A DNA stretch of 64,000 bases from Stenotrophomonas maltophilia (GCF_900186865.1 NZ_LT906480.1:1196001-1260000), one strand, 5' to 3'; numbered from the stretch's first letter, positions 1 through 8,242 are shown. Notes: generated by a model from the letters alone, not told the origin. Program-made: numbers and translations.

Positions 1-274
1 CCTGCAGGTTGGTCGCACCGGTTTCGGCGATCAGCTTCTCCGACACGATCGACACCGACTTCGGGGTGTCCAGCAGCTCGGCGGTGAACTTCGGCGAGGA
101 CGGGTTGAACCAGCTGCCGCGCACCTGCACCTTGTCCAGCTCGGTGGCGTTGCGGGAACCGGCGTCGGCGCCGTCGGCAGCCTGCGCAGCCAGCGGAGCA
201 AAGCCCGCGGCCAGGGTGGCGGTGGCGAGCAGGGAAACGCGCGGGGCGTGCTTGCGGGACGTGATGTGGGTCAT
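1..274 (-). CDS. TonB-dependent siderophore receptor, N-terminal part (runs off the window)
   Basis: This is the first 91 codons of an outer-membrane receptor that continues past the left edge. The reading frame starts at an ATG at 274 and opens with a signal peptide (basic MTHITSRKH, then an alanine-rich core ending AAQA). A TonB-box-like segment follows (ELDKVQVRGS), then the start of a plug domain (LDTPKSVSIVSEKLIAE), which is typical of catecholate/ferric siderophore receptors of the Fiu/FecA group. Such receptors import ferric siderophores using TonB-ExbBD energy. A Fur-box-like site and a small membrane-protein gene lie upstream on the same strand, so iron-regulated expression is likely. 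The substrate cannot be told from the plug start alone. Confidence 0.8.
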   Translation of the reverse strand, partial: MTHITSRKHAPRVSLLATATLAAGFAPLAAQAADGADAGSRNATELDKVQVRGSWFNPSSPKFTAELLDTPKSVSIVSEKLIAETGATNLQ

Positions 275-359
275 GGCGGTGGGTAGTGGCTTGGATCGGG
301 AAAGGGCGAGCGCGAGCCGGCGCAGATGGGCATGCGGCGACAGGCGGGAGGTGGGTGCT

Positions 360-382
360 GTAGAGCCGAGCCAGGCTCGGCT
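360..382 (+). repeat. SMAG/GTAG-type REP palindrome
   Basis: A GTAG head is followed by a palindrome (AGCCGAGC, short loop, GCTCGGCT). It lies between the receptor gene and the small membrane-protein gene upstream of it. GTAG-headed hairpins of this form are the known SMAG elements of Stenotrophomonas maltophilia. In this position the element could stabilise or attenuate a message spanning the two genes. Confidence 0.6.
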
Positions 383-425
383 GGCGGGAACGCAATCAGG
401 CGCACGGCAACGGCCGCAGGGCGCC

Positions 426-830
426 TCAGCTGGCGTGCGGTGCGGGCGGTGCGTGGCCGGGGTTCAACCGCAGCGCGGGATCATGCAACTGCCAGCGCAG
501 GGCATCGGAGCGCCACAGCGGGATACGCGCGACCAGAGCGGCGCGTGCAGGGACCAGACCGGTGCAGGGCGAGGTGCCCTCGCCATCAAACGGAGGCTCC
601 GGTGCTGGTGCGGCGTGCTGCGGGCATTCGTCGGCTGGCGGTTGCGGCAGCGGCATCGCCTGCAGCAGATCTTCAGCGTGTGCCTGCCAGCCATGCGCAG
701 CCGGATCGCCGCCACGTCCTTCGTGCAAGGCCGACCAGCCCAGCAGCAACGTCAGCAGCACGGCCACGAGCAGTGGCCACCCTTGGCGGGCGAGCTGGCA
801 CAGCGTGGCGGTGGGCGCGGGCGAAGCCAT
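426..830 (-). CDS. Small single-pass membrane protein of unknown function, probably iron-regulated
   Basis: A 134-residue protein that I do not recognise. It has a short N-terminus, one membrane helix at about residues 17-34 (WPLLVAVLLTLLLGWSAL), and a proline/alanine-rich tail with two cysteines that would lie outside the cytoplasm. The ATG at 830 lies about 50 bp from a Fur-box-like site, and the siderophore receptor gene follows on the same strand after about 150 bp containing a REP hairpin. Inference: it may be an accessory of the receptor. Small proteins of this kind are often found near TonB receptors, but no catalytic motif supports a specific role. The coding frame is convincing because it is long, uses GC-rich third positions and has a plausible topology. 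Confidence 0.6.
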   Translation of the reverse strand: MASPAPTATLCQLARQGWPLLVAVLLTLLLGWSALHEGRGGDPAAHGWQAHAEDLLQAMPLPQPPADECPQHAAPAPEPPFDGEGTSPCTGLVPARAALVARIPLWRSDALRWQLHDPALRLNPGHAPPAPHAS

Positions 831-879
831 GGCGCAGGGGCGATGTCGTTACGAAGATGTTACGTAGAATAACATCAAC

Positions 880-898
880 GATAATGATTCGCATATGC
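880..898 (-). promoter_or_regulatory. Fur-box-like operator
   Basis: The 19 bp at this site begin GATAATGATT and match about 13 of 19 positions of the Escherichia coli Fur consensus, including the whole left GATAATGAT half. It sits in an AT-rich island within GC-rich DNA, about 50 bp upstream of the small membrane-protein gene that precedes the siderophore receptor. This is the place expected for Fur repression of an iron-uptake unit. Confidence 0.6.
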
Positions 899-1030
899 GC
901 AATCGGGTTGCCGATCTGGATGGCCTGGAAGGGCCCTGGAGGGCCCCTCAGTGCACTCCAGTGGATCACCCCATGGGTGGATGCTCTCCCGCGAGGCGCC
1001 CTCTGGGGGCTCTCCGGGCCCAGCGCCGCC

Positions 1031-1363
1031 TCAATCCCGGTCGTCGCGGGTCCAGATCGCGTCGTGCTCGCGCTTCACCGGGAACTTGGGCACAGGGCTG
1101 TAGGCCGGGGCGCACAGGGCGCGGCCATCGCGCACGTCGAAGCGCGCGCCGTGCAGCACGCACTCCACGCTGCCTTCGGTCGTGTTGAACTCGCCCGAGG
1201 ACAGTTCGAACTCTTCATGCGTGCACTGGTCTTCCAGTGCGTACAGCTCGCCGTCGAGGTTGAATACCACGATCGGCGTGCCGGTCACTTCGTCGAACAC
1301 GCTCTTCATTTCACCCGGCAGCAGCTCGTTGCCGGCACAGACAAAGGTCCAGGCCTCACTCAC
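1031..1363 (-). CDS. Rieske [2Fe-2S] ferredoxin-type protein
   Basis: A 110-residue soluble Rieske-fold protein of the NirD/biphenyl-dioxygenase-ferredoxin type. The cluster ligands are visible as CTH at about residues 44-46 and CVLH about 20 residues later, giving the C-x-H...C-x2-H pattern. The size is that of a single Rieske domain. The GTG start at 1363 overlaps the stop codon of the upstream acetyltransferase by four bases, so the two are probably translationally coupled. No oxygenase gene lies nearby. Its position after the suf genes suggests an electron carrier or a client protein of the iron-sulfur machinery, but its partner is unknown. Confidence 0.85.
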   Translation of the reverse strand: MSEAWTFVCAGNELLPGEMKSVFDEVTGTPIVVFNLDGELYALEDQCTHEEFELSSGEFNTTEGSVECVLHGARFDVRDGRALCAPAYSPVPKFPVKREHDAIWTRDDRD

Positions 1364-1899
1364 GCGGCGGCTCCGTTCAGCGGCTTTTCCAGGATCTCGA
1401 AGCGCAGGTCGTCGCGCTTCGGGATGCCGAAGCGTTCGTCGCCATACGGGAACGGCTTCTTGATGCCGGTACGGCTGTAGCCGCGGCGCTCGTAGAAGGC
1501 GATCAGCTCGTCGCGCACGTCGATGACGGTCATCTGCATCACCGGTACGTTCCATTCGCGCGCGGCGTGTGCTTCGGCGGCATCCATCAGCTGCTTGCCG
1601 ACGCCGCCGCCCTGCTGGGCCGGATCGACCGAGAACATGCCGAAGTAGCCCTTGCCGTCGACATCGGCGACGTGGGCGCAGGCCACCAGCTGGTCCCCGC
1701 GCTCGGCCAGCAGGATGGTCGAGCGCGGGCGGTCGAGGTCGGCCTGGATGCCTTCGGCGTCGATGCGGGCGCCATCCAGCAGGTCGGCTTCGGTGGTCCA
1801 GCCGACGCGGCTGGCGTCGCCACGGTAGGCCGAGGTGACGAGGGCGATCAGGGCGGGGATGTCGGCCGGCGTGGCGGCGCGGAAGGTCAGGGTGCTCAT
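1360..1899 (-). CDS. GNAT family N-acetyltransferase
   Basis: A 179-residue protein with the GNAT fold. N-terminal strands begin MSTLTFRAATPADIPAL. The acetyl-CoA-binding motif A is seen as VDPAQQGGGVGKQLMDAAE (about residues 92-110). A conserved late segment, FYERRGYSRTG, follows. It would transfer an acetyl group from acetyl-CoA to a small amine or protein N-terminus; the substrate cannot be read from sequence. It is the first gene of a two-gene unit with the Rieske protein (four-base overlap). Upstream of it lies the palindromic repeat that separates it from the lipoprotein gene and the suf operon. Confidence 0.85.
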   Translation of the reverse strand: MSTLTFRAATPADIPALIALVTSAYRGDASRVGWTTEADLLDGARIDAEGIQADLDRPRSTILLAERGDQLVACAHVADVDGKGYFGMFSVDPAQQGGGVGKQLMDAAEAHAAREWNVPVMQMTVIDVRDELIAFYERRGYSRTGIKKPFPYGDERFGIPKRDDLRFEILEKPLNGAAA

Positions 1900-1942
1900 G
1901 GCCCCATTCTAGGTTGGGCGTGGGCGGGCGCAAATGGGGGGA

Positions 1943-1983
1943 GGGGGCAGATCCCTTTCGCAACGCGGAGGAGCTCTGCCCCC
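1943..1983. repeat. Palindromic repeat, family B (GGGGnCAGATCCCTTT type)
   Basis: An imperfect inverted repeat whose outer arms are GGGGGCAGA and CTCTGCCCCC. It shares the inner word ATCCCTTTCG with the elements at 2514-2554 and 20210-20248. It lies just upstream of the lipoprotein gene, in opposite orientation to the copy that follows that gene. It is distinct from the GTAG-headed SMAG elements. Confidence 0.6.
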
Positions 1984-2062
1984 GGAGCACCGGCTATGCT
2001 CGCCGTTCATCGCTTTCCCGCAGGAGGCAGAAATGGGTTGGCAAGGCGGAGACGGAGGGGCC

Positions 2063-2503
2063 ATGAAGGTCGCTACGCTCGGCATGATCGTGGCGATGTC
2101 GGTCCTGCTCGCGTGCACGGATGCCTCCGTCGTGGGCAGGGACGCTTCCTTCAACAGTTTTGCCTGCCCTGGGTTCAACCCGGCACGTGCACTTCCTGTC
2201 GCCCTGGAGGAACTGCGTGCGCACCCTGTCCGCTTTCAGGGCCGCTTGGTAAAGGTGCGGGGTGCCTACGTCGGAGGCTGGGAAATGTCGGCGCTGCATC
2301 CAGGACCGCCGGTACGTGACCCGTGGGCGGCAGACGGCATCTGGGTGGAGGGAATCGCGCCGGTGACGTTGCCGACGGAGCAGGCTTTTGAAATGACCGG
2401 GATCGTGTCGGCGGCGCGGCCGGATGCGGTGAGCGGCAAGGGGCATCTTGGCCAGTGGCCTGCCGAACTATGTGTGTCGTCGGTGCGGCGGCTGCAGGAG
2501 TGA
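2063..2503 (+). CDS. Putative lipoprotein of unknown function
   Basis: A 146-residue protein with a lipoprotein signal: a hydrophobic stretch after MKVATLGM ends in the lipobox LLAC, with the lipidated cysteine at residue 18. The mature part has two further cysteines (near FACPGF and AELCVSS) and a region, QGRLVKVRGAYVGG, that resembles an OB-fold-like strand pattern; I cannot assign a family. Two starts are plausible. ATG 2063 follows GGAGGGG. An in-frame ATG at 2033 follows a stronger AGGAGG and would add ten residues before the signal. The gene runs against its neighbours and is bracketed by two family B palindromes in opposite orientation, which suggests a recently inserted cassette. Confidence 0.7.
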   Translation: MKVATLGMIVAMSVLLACTDASVVGRDASFNSFACPGFNPARALPVALEELRAHPVRFQGRLVKVRGAYVGGWEMSALHPGPPVRDPWAADGIWVEGIAPVTLPTEQAFEMTGIVSAARPDAVSGKGHLGQWPAELCVSSVRRLQE

Positions 2504-2513
2504 TCGGTTAGTT

Positions 2514-2554
2514 GGGGTCAGAGCCCATTCGCGATGCGAAAGGGATCTGACCCC
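2514..2554. repeat. Palindromic repeat, family B, between convergent genes
   Basis: The arms are GGGGTCAGAGCCC and its near-complement GGGATCTGACCCC, around an inner GCGATGCGAAA loop region. A second short hairpin (CCCCGG-TCTT-CCGGGG) follows at 2551-2566. It lies between the lipoprotein gene and the end of sufS, which converge, so it could also act as a two-way transcription stop. Confidence 0.65.
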
Positions 2555-2566
2555 GGTCTTCCGGGG

Positions 2567-3823
2567 TTACCCCAACAGCTTCCGCACCTTGGTCAGCGCG
2601 GTCATGAAGCGCTCGATCTCGGCGTGGGTGTTGTAGAACGCCAGCGAGGCACGGCAGGTTGCCGCCACGCCGAAGTACTGCAGCAGCGGGTGCGCGCAGT
2701 GCTGGCCTGACCGCACGGCCACGCCTTCCAGGTCGAGCAGGGTTGCCAGGTCGTGGGCATGCGCGCCGTCGATCAGGAACGAGACCACGGCGGCCTTCTC
2801 CGGTGCTTCGCCGATGATGCGCAGACCGTCGACGCGGCGCAGCTCTTCGGTGAAATGCGCCAGCAGTTCAGCCTCGCGTGCTTCCACGTTCTCCTGGCCA
2901 AGCTGCTGCAGGTAGTCGGCGGCCACGCCCAGGCCGATGAAGCCGGCGATGTTCGGGGTGCCGGCTTCGAACTTGTGCGGGGCATCGTTGAACACGGTGC
3001 CGTCGAAGCTGACTTCCTTGATCATCTCGCCGCCGCCAAGGAACGGCGGCATCGCATCCAGGTGCTCGCGGCGGGCCCACAGCGCACCGGTGCCGGTCGG
3101 ACCACACATTTTGTGGCCGGTGATGGCGTAGAAGTCACAGCCGATCGCGGCCACGTCGACCTTGCGGTGCGGCACGGCCTGCGAGCCATCAACCACGGTG
3201 ATGATGCCGCGCTTGCGCGCTTCACGGCAGATCTCGCGCACCGGGTTGACCGTGCCCAGCACGTTGGACACGTGGGTGACCGCCAGCAGCTTGACCTCCG
3301 GGGTCATTGCCGCGCGCAGCGCATCCAGATCGAGTGCGCCGTCAGGCGTGATCTCGGCCACGCGGATGGTGGCGCCGGTACGCTGTGCGACCAGCTGCCA
3401 CGGCACGATGTTGGCGTGGTGTTCCATGCGCGTGATCAGGATCACGTCGCCGGCCTTCAATCGCGGCAGGGCCCACGAATACGCCACCAGGTTGATGGCG
3501 AAGGTAGTGCCGCTGCACAGCACCAAGTCGCTGGGGCGCACGTTGAGGAAGCGTGCCAGCTTGTTGCGCGCGCCTTCGTAGGCGTCGGTGGCTTCGCTGC
3601 CGAGCGCGTGCACCGCGCGGCTGACATTGGCGTTGTAGCGGCGGTAGAACTCGTCCACCGCGCCGATCACCTGCACCGGCTTCTGGCCGGTGTTGGCATT
3701 GTCGAAATAGACCAGCGGCTTGCCGTGCACTTCACGCATCAGCAGCGGGAAGTCGAGGCGGACGCGATCCCAATCGGGCGCGCCGGTGCGTTCTTCGATC
3801 GGGCGCGGGGTGGACAGGTTCAT
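2567..3823 (-). CDS. sufS: Cysteine desulfurase SufS
   Basis: A PLP enzyme of 418 residues that takes sulfur from L-cysteine and passes it as a persulfide to the SufBCD scaffold for iron-sulfur cluster assembly in the cytoplasm. The PLP lysine is K238 in ITGHKMCGPTG. The persulfide cysteine is C376 in RSGQHCAHPLL, the group II arrangement. The substrate-binding histidine region TRMEHHANIVPWQ is at about 131-143. Length matches the family (about 406-420). It is the last suf gene of the operon, and its ATG overlaps the sufD stop by four bases. No sufE or sufU activator gene is present nearby, so the sulfur-transfer partner must be encoded elsewhere. Confidence 0.97.
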   Translation of the reverse strand: MNLSTPRPIEERTGAPDWDRVRLDFPLLMREVHGKPLVYFDNANTGQKPVQVIGAVDEFYRRYNANVSRAVHALGSEATDAYEGARNKLARFLNVRPSDLVLCSGTTFAINLVAYSWALPRLKAGDVILITRMEHHANIVPWQLVAQRTGATIRVAEITPDGALDLDALRAAMTPEVKLLAVTHVSNVLGTVNPVREICREARKRGIITVVDGSQAVPHRKVDVAAIGCDFYAITGHKMCGPTGTGALWARREHLDAMPPFLGGGEMIKEVSFDGTVFNDAPHKFEAGTPNIAGFIGLGVAADYLQQLGQENVEAREAELLAHFTEELRRVDGLRIIGEAPEKAAVVSFLIDGAHAHDLATLLDLEGVAVRSGQHCAHPLLQYFGVAATCRASLAFYNTHAEIERFMTALTKVRKLLG

Positions 3824-5082
3824 GCCACACCCGCCTCGGCCAGGGCCTTGTCCAAACGGCGTGCCAGCTGCTCGCGCAGGGCTTCCGGCAGGATCTTCAG
3901 CGGCTCGTGGCAGAATGCGGCGCTCAGCAGTGCCTGCGCCTGTGCCTGCGGCAGGCCGCGCGAGCGCAGGTAGAACAGCGCGTTGGCATCGAGCTGGCCG
4001 ACGGTGGCGCCATGCGCGGCCTTCACTTCATCGGCGTCGATGACCAGCGTCGGCTGGGTATCGATCTCGGCGTCGGCCGACAGCAGCAGGTTCTTGTTGG
4101 ACAGGTTCGCATCGGTGCCGTCGGCGCCTTCGCGGATCTGGATGCCACCATGGAACACCACGCGGCTGCGGTTGGCGGCAACGCCACGCCACAGCAGCTC
4201 GCAACTCGTATCGCGCGCGATGTGGTCGATGCCCAGGCGGGTCTCGACGTGGCGTCGGCCATTGCCGAGCAGCACGCCGTTGGCGGTCAGCTGGGCGTTG
4301 TCGCCTTCCAGGCGCACGTTCAGTTCGTGGCGGCTGAGTGCTGCGCCCAGTTCCAGGTCGACGCGGTGGTACCGCGCGTCGCGGGCCAGCACCGCGTCGG
4401 TACGCAGGAAGCTGGTCTGGCGCGCGCTGCCGGCCTGCACGCGGGCGTGCTTGAGCACGGCATCGCGGGCGACATGGGCGTGCAGCACGGTGTTGTCCAG
4501 GTGCGCCGAATCGCCGACGCTGAGGCGGTGCTCGACCACGCCCAGGCTGGCGCCGGCACGCAGTTCGATCAGGTGGCGGTGGTGCCAGGCCAGGTCGGTA
4601 TCGCCGGCGACGCTGGCGAACACCAGCTGCAGCGGCGCTTCCACCTGCACGCCTTCGTCCACGCGCATCACCACGCCTTCATCGGCCAGCGCGGCATTCA
4701 GGCGGGCGAAGATCTCTTCGCTGCGCTCGTAGCGGCGGCCAAGGAAACGCACGGCGTCTTCGCCGGAGGCCAGTGCGGCCGACAGCGGCTGCAGCTGCAC
4801 GCCGGCCGGCAGGCTCTGCACATCGCTCAGCGCGGCATCCAGACGGCCGTTGACGAACACCAGGCGCGGTGCCGGGATGTCCTCCAGCAGCGCGGCGTCC
4901 AGCGCCGGGCCCTGCAGCGGTGCCGCCGCGAACGCACGGCGTTCCAGCTGGCGCAGCGAGGTGTACTTCCAGGCTTCGTTGCGCGCGGCCGGCAGGCCGT
5001 CACGCAGGGCCGCGTCCAGCACTTCGCGGCGCGCGTCGCTGCCGCAGAAGGCCTGGGCCATGGAGTCGAGCAGGGCGCTCAT
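3820..5082 (-). CDS. sufD: Fe-S cluster assembly protein SufD
   Basis: A 420-residue SufD, the partner of SufB and SufC in the cytoplasmic SufBC2D scaffold. The N-terminus contains the family signature GLPAARNEAWKYTSL (about 28-42). The C-terminal beta-helix core includes ELLWRGVAANRSRVVFHGGI and the late helix segment SRGLPQAQAQALLSAAF. The gene overlaps sufS downstream by four bases and sufC upstream by one base, so the products are probably made in a coupled manner. Regulation is expected from the sufR-led promoter about 4 kb upstream. Confidence 0.96.
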   Translation of the reverse strand: MSALLDSMAQAFCGSDARREVLDAALRDGLPAARNEAWKYTSLRQLERRAFAAAPLQGPALDAALLEDIPAPRLVFVNGRLDAALSDVQSLPAGVQLQPLSAALASGEDAVRFLGRRYERSEEIFARLNAALADEGVVMRVDEGVQVEAPLQLVFASVAGDTDLAWHHRHLIELRAGASLGVVEHRLSVGDSAHLDNTVLHAHVARDAVLKHARVQAGSARQTSFLRTDAVLARDARYHRVDLELGAALSRHELNVRLEGDNAQLTANGVLLGNGRRHVETRLGIDHIARDTSCELLWRGVAANRSRVVFHGGIQIREGADGTDANLSNKNLLLSADAEIDTQPTLVIDADEVKAAHGATVGQLDANALFYLRSRGLPQAQAQALLSAAFCHEPLKILPEALREQLARRLDKALAEAGVA

Positions 5083-5852
5083 CAGACCGCCGCCTCGCGC
5101 ACCACGCGATCCTTGAGGAAATCGTAGCCGTGCGCTTCCAGTTCCAGCGCCAGTTCCGGGCCACCGGTCTTGACGATGCGGCCATCGGCCAGCACGTGCA
5201 CCACGTCCGGCTTGATGTAGTCCAGCAGGCGTTGGTAGTGGGTGATGACCAGGAACGAACGGTCAGCGGCACGCAGCGCGTTGACGCCGTCGGCCACGCT
5301 CTTCAGCGCGTCGATGTCCAGGCCCGAATCGGTTTCGTCCAGGATCGCCAGCTTCGGCTCGAGCACGGCCAGCTGGAAGATCTCGTTGCGCTTCTTCTCG
5401 CCACCGGAAAAGCCTTCGTTGACGCCACGGTGCAGCAGTTCGTCCTTCAGGTGCAGCACGGCCAGCTTCTGGCGCACCAGCTTGAGGAACTGCATGGAAT
5501 CGAGTTCCTCCTCACCGCGTGCCTTGCGCTGGGCGTTCAGTGCCGCGCGCAGGAAGTAGGTGTTGTTCACGCCCGGGATCTCCACCGGGTACTGGAACGC
5601 CAGGAACAGGCCGGCGGCGGCGCGCGCTTCCGGGTCCTGCTCCAGCAGGTCGACGCCGTCGAACTGCACGCTGCCTTCGGTCACTTCATAGCCGTCGCGG
5701 CCTGCCAGGACATTGCCCAGGGTGGACTTGCCGGCGCCGTTGGGGCCCATGATGGCGTGCACCTGGCCGGGCTTAACATCCAGCGACAGGCCCTTGAGGA
5801 TTTCCTTGTCGCCGATGCGGGCGTGGAGGTTTTCGATCTTCAGCATGGTCAT
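5082..5852 (-). CDS. sufC: Fe-S cluster assembly ATPase SufC
   Basis: A 256-residue ABC-type ATPase that drives conformational change in the SufBCD scaffold. Walker A is GPNGAGKS at 36-43. The Q-loop lies in FLAFQYPVEIPGV, the ABC signature is FSGGEKKR, Walker B is LAILDETDSGLD, and the switch histidine is in VITHYQRLL. Unlike transport ATPases it has no membrane partner. The annotated start gives MTMLKIEN; the second ATG, two codons later, is equally possible. Its start overlaps the stop of the secreted TonB-C-like protein by four bases, which places that unusual gene inside the operon. Confidence 0.97.
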   Translation of the reverse strand: MTMLKIENLHARIGDKEILKGLSLDVKPGQVHAIMGPNGAGKSTLGNVLAGRDGYEVTEGSVQFDGVDLLEQDPEARAAAGLFLAFQYPVEIPGVNNTYFLRAALNAQRKARGEEELDSMQFLKLVRQKLAVLHLKDELLHRGVNEGFSGGEKKRNEIFQLAVLEPKLAILDETDSGLDIDALKSVADGVNALRAADRSFLVITHYQRLLDYIKPDVVHVLADGRIVKTGGPELALELEAHGYDFLKDRVVREAAV

Positions 5853-6253
5853 GGCTTGGTAGGTTTCGGGGCTGCGGGGGCGATGCGGACGATCTGCACC
5901 GTGCCGTTGCCGGGCTGCCCAGGTTGAGCGGGGAGGGCGGAGAAAACCACGATGATCTCTTCACCGGGTTCTTGCAGGCAGGAGACTGCGAGGGAGGCCT
6001 GTCGGATGGATTCGGCAGCGGCGCGATCCAGCTCACGGTTGCCCGAGCTCAGGCGAGCCCGGATCGCGCCGAAGCTGCCGTCCTGCCCCGTTGTCAGCAC
6101 TATCGAAAATTCTTTCGGCGCGGAGATGACCGTGCTGGCGGGCAATCTGACCGGGGTGGCACCCACCAGGTCTTCGGGGGTGCAGGACGCGTTGGCCAGG
6201 GCCCAGGGCGAAAGGCCCAGCAGCAACAGTGCGGGCAAAGACGTACGCATCAT
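5849..6253 (-). CDS. Secreted TonB-C-terminal-like protein embedded in the suf operon
   Basis: A 134-residue protein with a clear signal peptide ([20 protein letters not shown], cleavage near ANA-SC). The mature part resembles a lone TonB C-terminal domain: a phrase of the type [18 protein letters not shown] precedes a terminal strand, [10 protein letters not shown], and two cysteines could form a disulfide. It lacks the membrane anchor and proline spacer of a full TonB, so it should be a free periplasmic protein. Two ATGs are adjacent (6253 and 6250); the first overlaps the sufB stop by four bases. Its own stop overlaps the sufC start by four bases. This tight embedding implies co-translation with cytoplasmic cluster-assembly proteins, although it is predicted to be exported. 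Its function is unknown. Confidence 0.8.
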   Translation of the reverse strand: MMRTSLPALLLLGLSPWALANASCTPEDLVGATPVRLPASTVISAPKEFSIVLTTGQDGSFGAIRARLSSGNRELDRAAAESIRQASLAVSCLQEPGEEIIVVFSALPAQPGQPGNGTVQIVRIAPAAPKPTKP

Positions 6254-7725
6254 CCGACGCTTCCTTCCAGCGAGACTTCCAGCAGCTTCTTGGCCTCCAC
6301 CGCGAACTCCATCGGCAGTTCGCGGAACACCTGCTTGCAGAAGCCGTCGACGATCATCGACACCGCGTCTTCCTGGCTGATGCCACGGGCGCGGCAGTAG
6401 AACAGCTGGTCGTCGGAAATCTTCGAGGTGGTGGCCTCGTGTTCGACGGTGGCGCCCGGGTTCTTCACCTCGATGTAGGGGAAGGTGTGTGCGCCACACT
6501 GCTTGCCGATCAGCAGCGAATCGCACTGGGTGTAGTTGCGCGCGCCATCGGCGTTGCGGTCCACCCGCACCAGGCCGCGGTAGGTGTTCTGGCCACGGCC
6601 GGCACTGATGCCCTTGCTGACGATCTTGCTCTTGGTGCGCTTGCCGACGTGGATCATCTTGGTGCCGGTGTCCGCCTGCTGGCGGTGATGGGTCAGCGCC
6701 ACGGAGTGGAACTCACCGACCGCGTCGTCGCCGAGCAGCACGCAGGACGGGTACTTCCAGGTGATCGCCGAACCGGTTTCGACCTGGGTCCAGGTGACCT
6801 TGCTGCGCGCGCCACGGCATTCGGCACGCTTGGTGACGAAGTTGTAGATGCCGCCGACGCCGTTCTCGTCGCCCGGGTACCAGTTCTGCACGGTGGAGTA
6901 CTTGATCTCCGCGTCTTCCAGCGCGACCAGCTCGACCACCGCTGCGTGCAGCTGGTTCTCGTCGCGCATCGGCGCGGTGCAGCCTTCCAGGTAGGACACG
7001 TAGGCCTTGTCCTCGCACACGATCAGGGTGCGCTCGAACTGGCCGGTGTGGCCGGCATTGATGCGGAAGTAGGTGCTCAGTTCCATCGGGCAACGCACGC
7101 CCTTGGGAATGAACACGAAGCTGCCATCGGAGAACACCGCCGAATTGAGCGCGGCGAAGTAGTTGTCGCCTACCGGCACCACGGTGCCCAGGTACTGGCG
7201 GACCAGTTCCGGATGTTCCTTGATGGCCTCGGACATCGAGCAGAAGATGATGCCCTTCTCGGCCAGTTCCTTGCGGAACGTGGTACCGACGGACACCGAG
7301 TCGAACACCGCGTCCACCGCCACGCCTGCAAGCTTGGCACGCTCGTGCAGCGGCACGCCCAGCTTGTCGTAGGTGTCGAGCAGTTCCTTTGGCACGTCAT
7401 CCAGCGAGGCGTACTTCGGGCCCTTGGGCGCGGAGTAGTAGCTGAGCGCCTGCAGGTCGATCGGCGCGATCTCCAGCTTGGCCCAGTCCGGCATCGGCAT
7501 GGTCAGGAAGTGGCGGTAGGCGTCCAGGCGCCACTGCGTCATCCACTCCGGCTCGTCCTTCTTGGCCGACAGGGCACGGATGGTGTCCTCGTCCAGGCCC
7601 GGCGGCAGGGAGTCCGATTCGATCTCGGTGATGAAGCCGGCCGAATACTTGCGGCCGAGCTGCTCGTGGATCTCGCGGTTGGGGGTGTCGTCGTGGGCGA
7701 CGTTTTCGATGGTTTCGGTGGCCAT
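6250..7725 (-). CDS. sufB: Fe-S cluster assembly scaffold SufB
   Basis: A 491-residue SufB, the scaffold subunit on which the nascent iron-sulfur cluster is built together with SufC and SufD. Family landmarks include [17 protein letters not shown] near residue 56, [20 protein letters not shown] in the middle, and a conserved C-terminal half with [19 protein letters not shown] and [18 protein letters not shown]. The length agrees with the usual 480-495. It is the first structural gene after the regulator, 17 bp downstream of sufR. It overlaps the TonB-C-like gene by four bases. Confidence 0.97.
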   Translation of the reverse strand: MATETIENVAHDDTPNREIHEQLGRKYSAGFITEIESDSLPPGLDEDTIRALSAKKDEPEWMTQWRLDAYRHFLTMPMPDWAKLEIAPIDLQALSYYSAPKGPKYASLDDVPKELLDTYDKLGVPLHERAKLAGVAVDAVFDSVSVGTTFRKELAEKGIIFCSMSEAIKEHPELVRQYLGTVVPVGDNYFAALNSAVFSDGSFVFIPKGVRCPMELSTYFRINAGHTGQFERTLIVCEDKAYVSYLEGCTAPMRDENQLHAAVVELVALEDAEIKYSTVQNWYPGDENGVGGIYNFVTKRAECRGARSKVTWTQVETGSAITWKYPSCVLLGDDAVGEFHSVALTHHRQQADTGTKMIHVGKRTKSKIVSKGISAGRGQNTYRGLVRVDRNADGARNYTQCDSLLIGKQCGAHTFPYIEVKNPGATVEHEATTSKISDDQLFYCRARGISQEDAVSMIVDGFCKQVFRELPMEFAVEAKKLLEVSLEGSVG

Positions 7726-7742
7726 GGGGGGCTGCCTGTGGA

Positions 7743-8198
7743 TCAGGAGACGACGTCGACAGCGATGGTGCGGCGCTGTTCGTCATCGGCAAGGGGAAGA
7801 GGGGGCAGGATCTGGGCGAGGGTGACATCGCGCAGGGCCTCGGAGACCACGTCGTTGATCAGCCGCCAGCTGCGGCGCGCGCCGCACTTGGGCGCCATGC
7901 CGCACTGGTGGTGGTCGTGGCTGCATTCGGTCAGGGCCAATGGCCCTTCCATCGCTTCGACCACTTCGAACAGCGAGATCTCGATGGCCGGGCGGGTCAG
8001 GCGGTAGCCGCCACGGACACCGCGCAGGCCTTCGACCAGGCCGGCCTGCGCCAGCGGCTTGAGCACCTTGCTGACGGTGGGCGGCTCCAGGCCGGTGAAT
8101 TCGGCCAGCTCAGTGGCACTGAGCACCTCGCCCGGACGGGCGGCAAGCACGGTCAGCACCACGGTGGCGTAATCGGTGAGCTTGGTGACACGCAACAT
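7743..8198 (-). CDS. Rrf2-family Fe-S-sensing regulator of the suf operon (SufR/IscR type)
   Basis: A 151-residue Rrf2 regulator. The winged helix is at about residues 1-70 ([42 protein letters not shown]). The three cluster cysteines are C92, C99 and C105, close to IscR positions 92/98/104, so it probably senses cluster status through a [2Fe-2S] cluster. It heads the suf operon and is followed by sufB after 17 bp. Autoregulation is likely: an IscR type 1-like site lies just upstream. The open frame extends much further upstream, but the ATG at 8198 is chosen because homologues start with this [11 protein letters not shown] motif. Confidence 0.92.
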   Translation of the reverse strand: MLRVTKLTDYATVVLTVLAARPGEVLSATELAEFTGLEPPTVSKVLKPLAQAGLVEGLRGVRGGYRLTRPAIEISLFEVVEAMEGPLALTECSHDHHQCGMAPKCGARRSWRLINDVVSEALRDVTLAQILPPLPLADDEQRRTIAVDVVS

Positions 8199-8217
8199 GG
8201 GAATGCGAGCGGTTCTT

Positions 8218-8242
8218 AAAGCGGACTGAAATTGTACGCTTT
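8218..8242 (-). promoter_or_regulatory. Candidate operator of the suf regulator (IscR type 1-like)
   Basis: The inner segment GACTGAAATTGTAC (8224-8237) fits most of the E. coli IscR type 1 pattern GACTrwwwyaGTC. It is enclosed by a perfect AAAGCG...CGCTTT inverted repeat. It lies about 20-45 bp upstream of the regulator start in the shared region with the divergent SET-domain gene, so it could control one or both. Confidence 0.45.
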
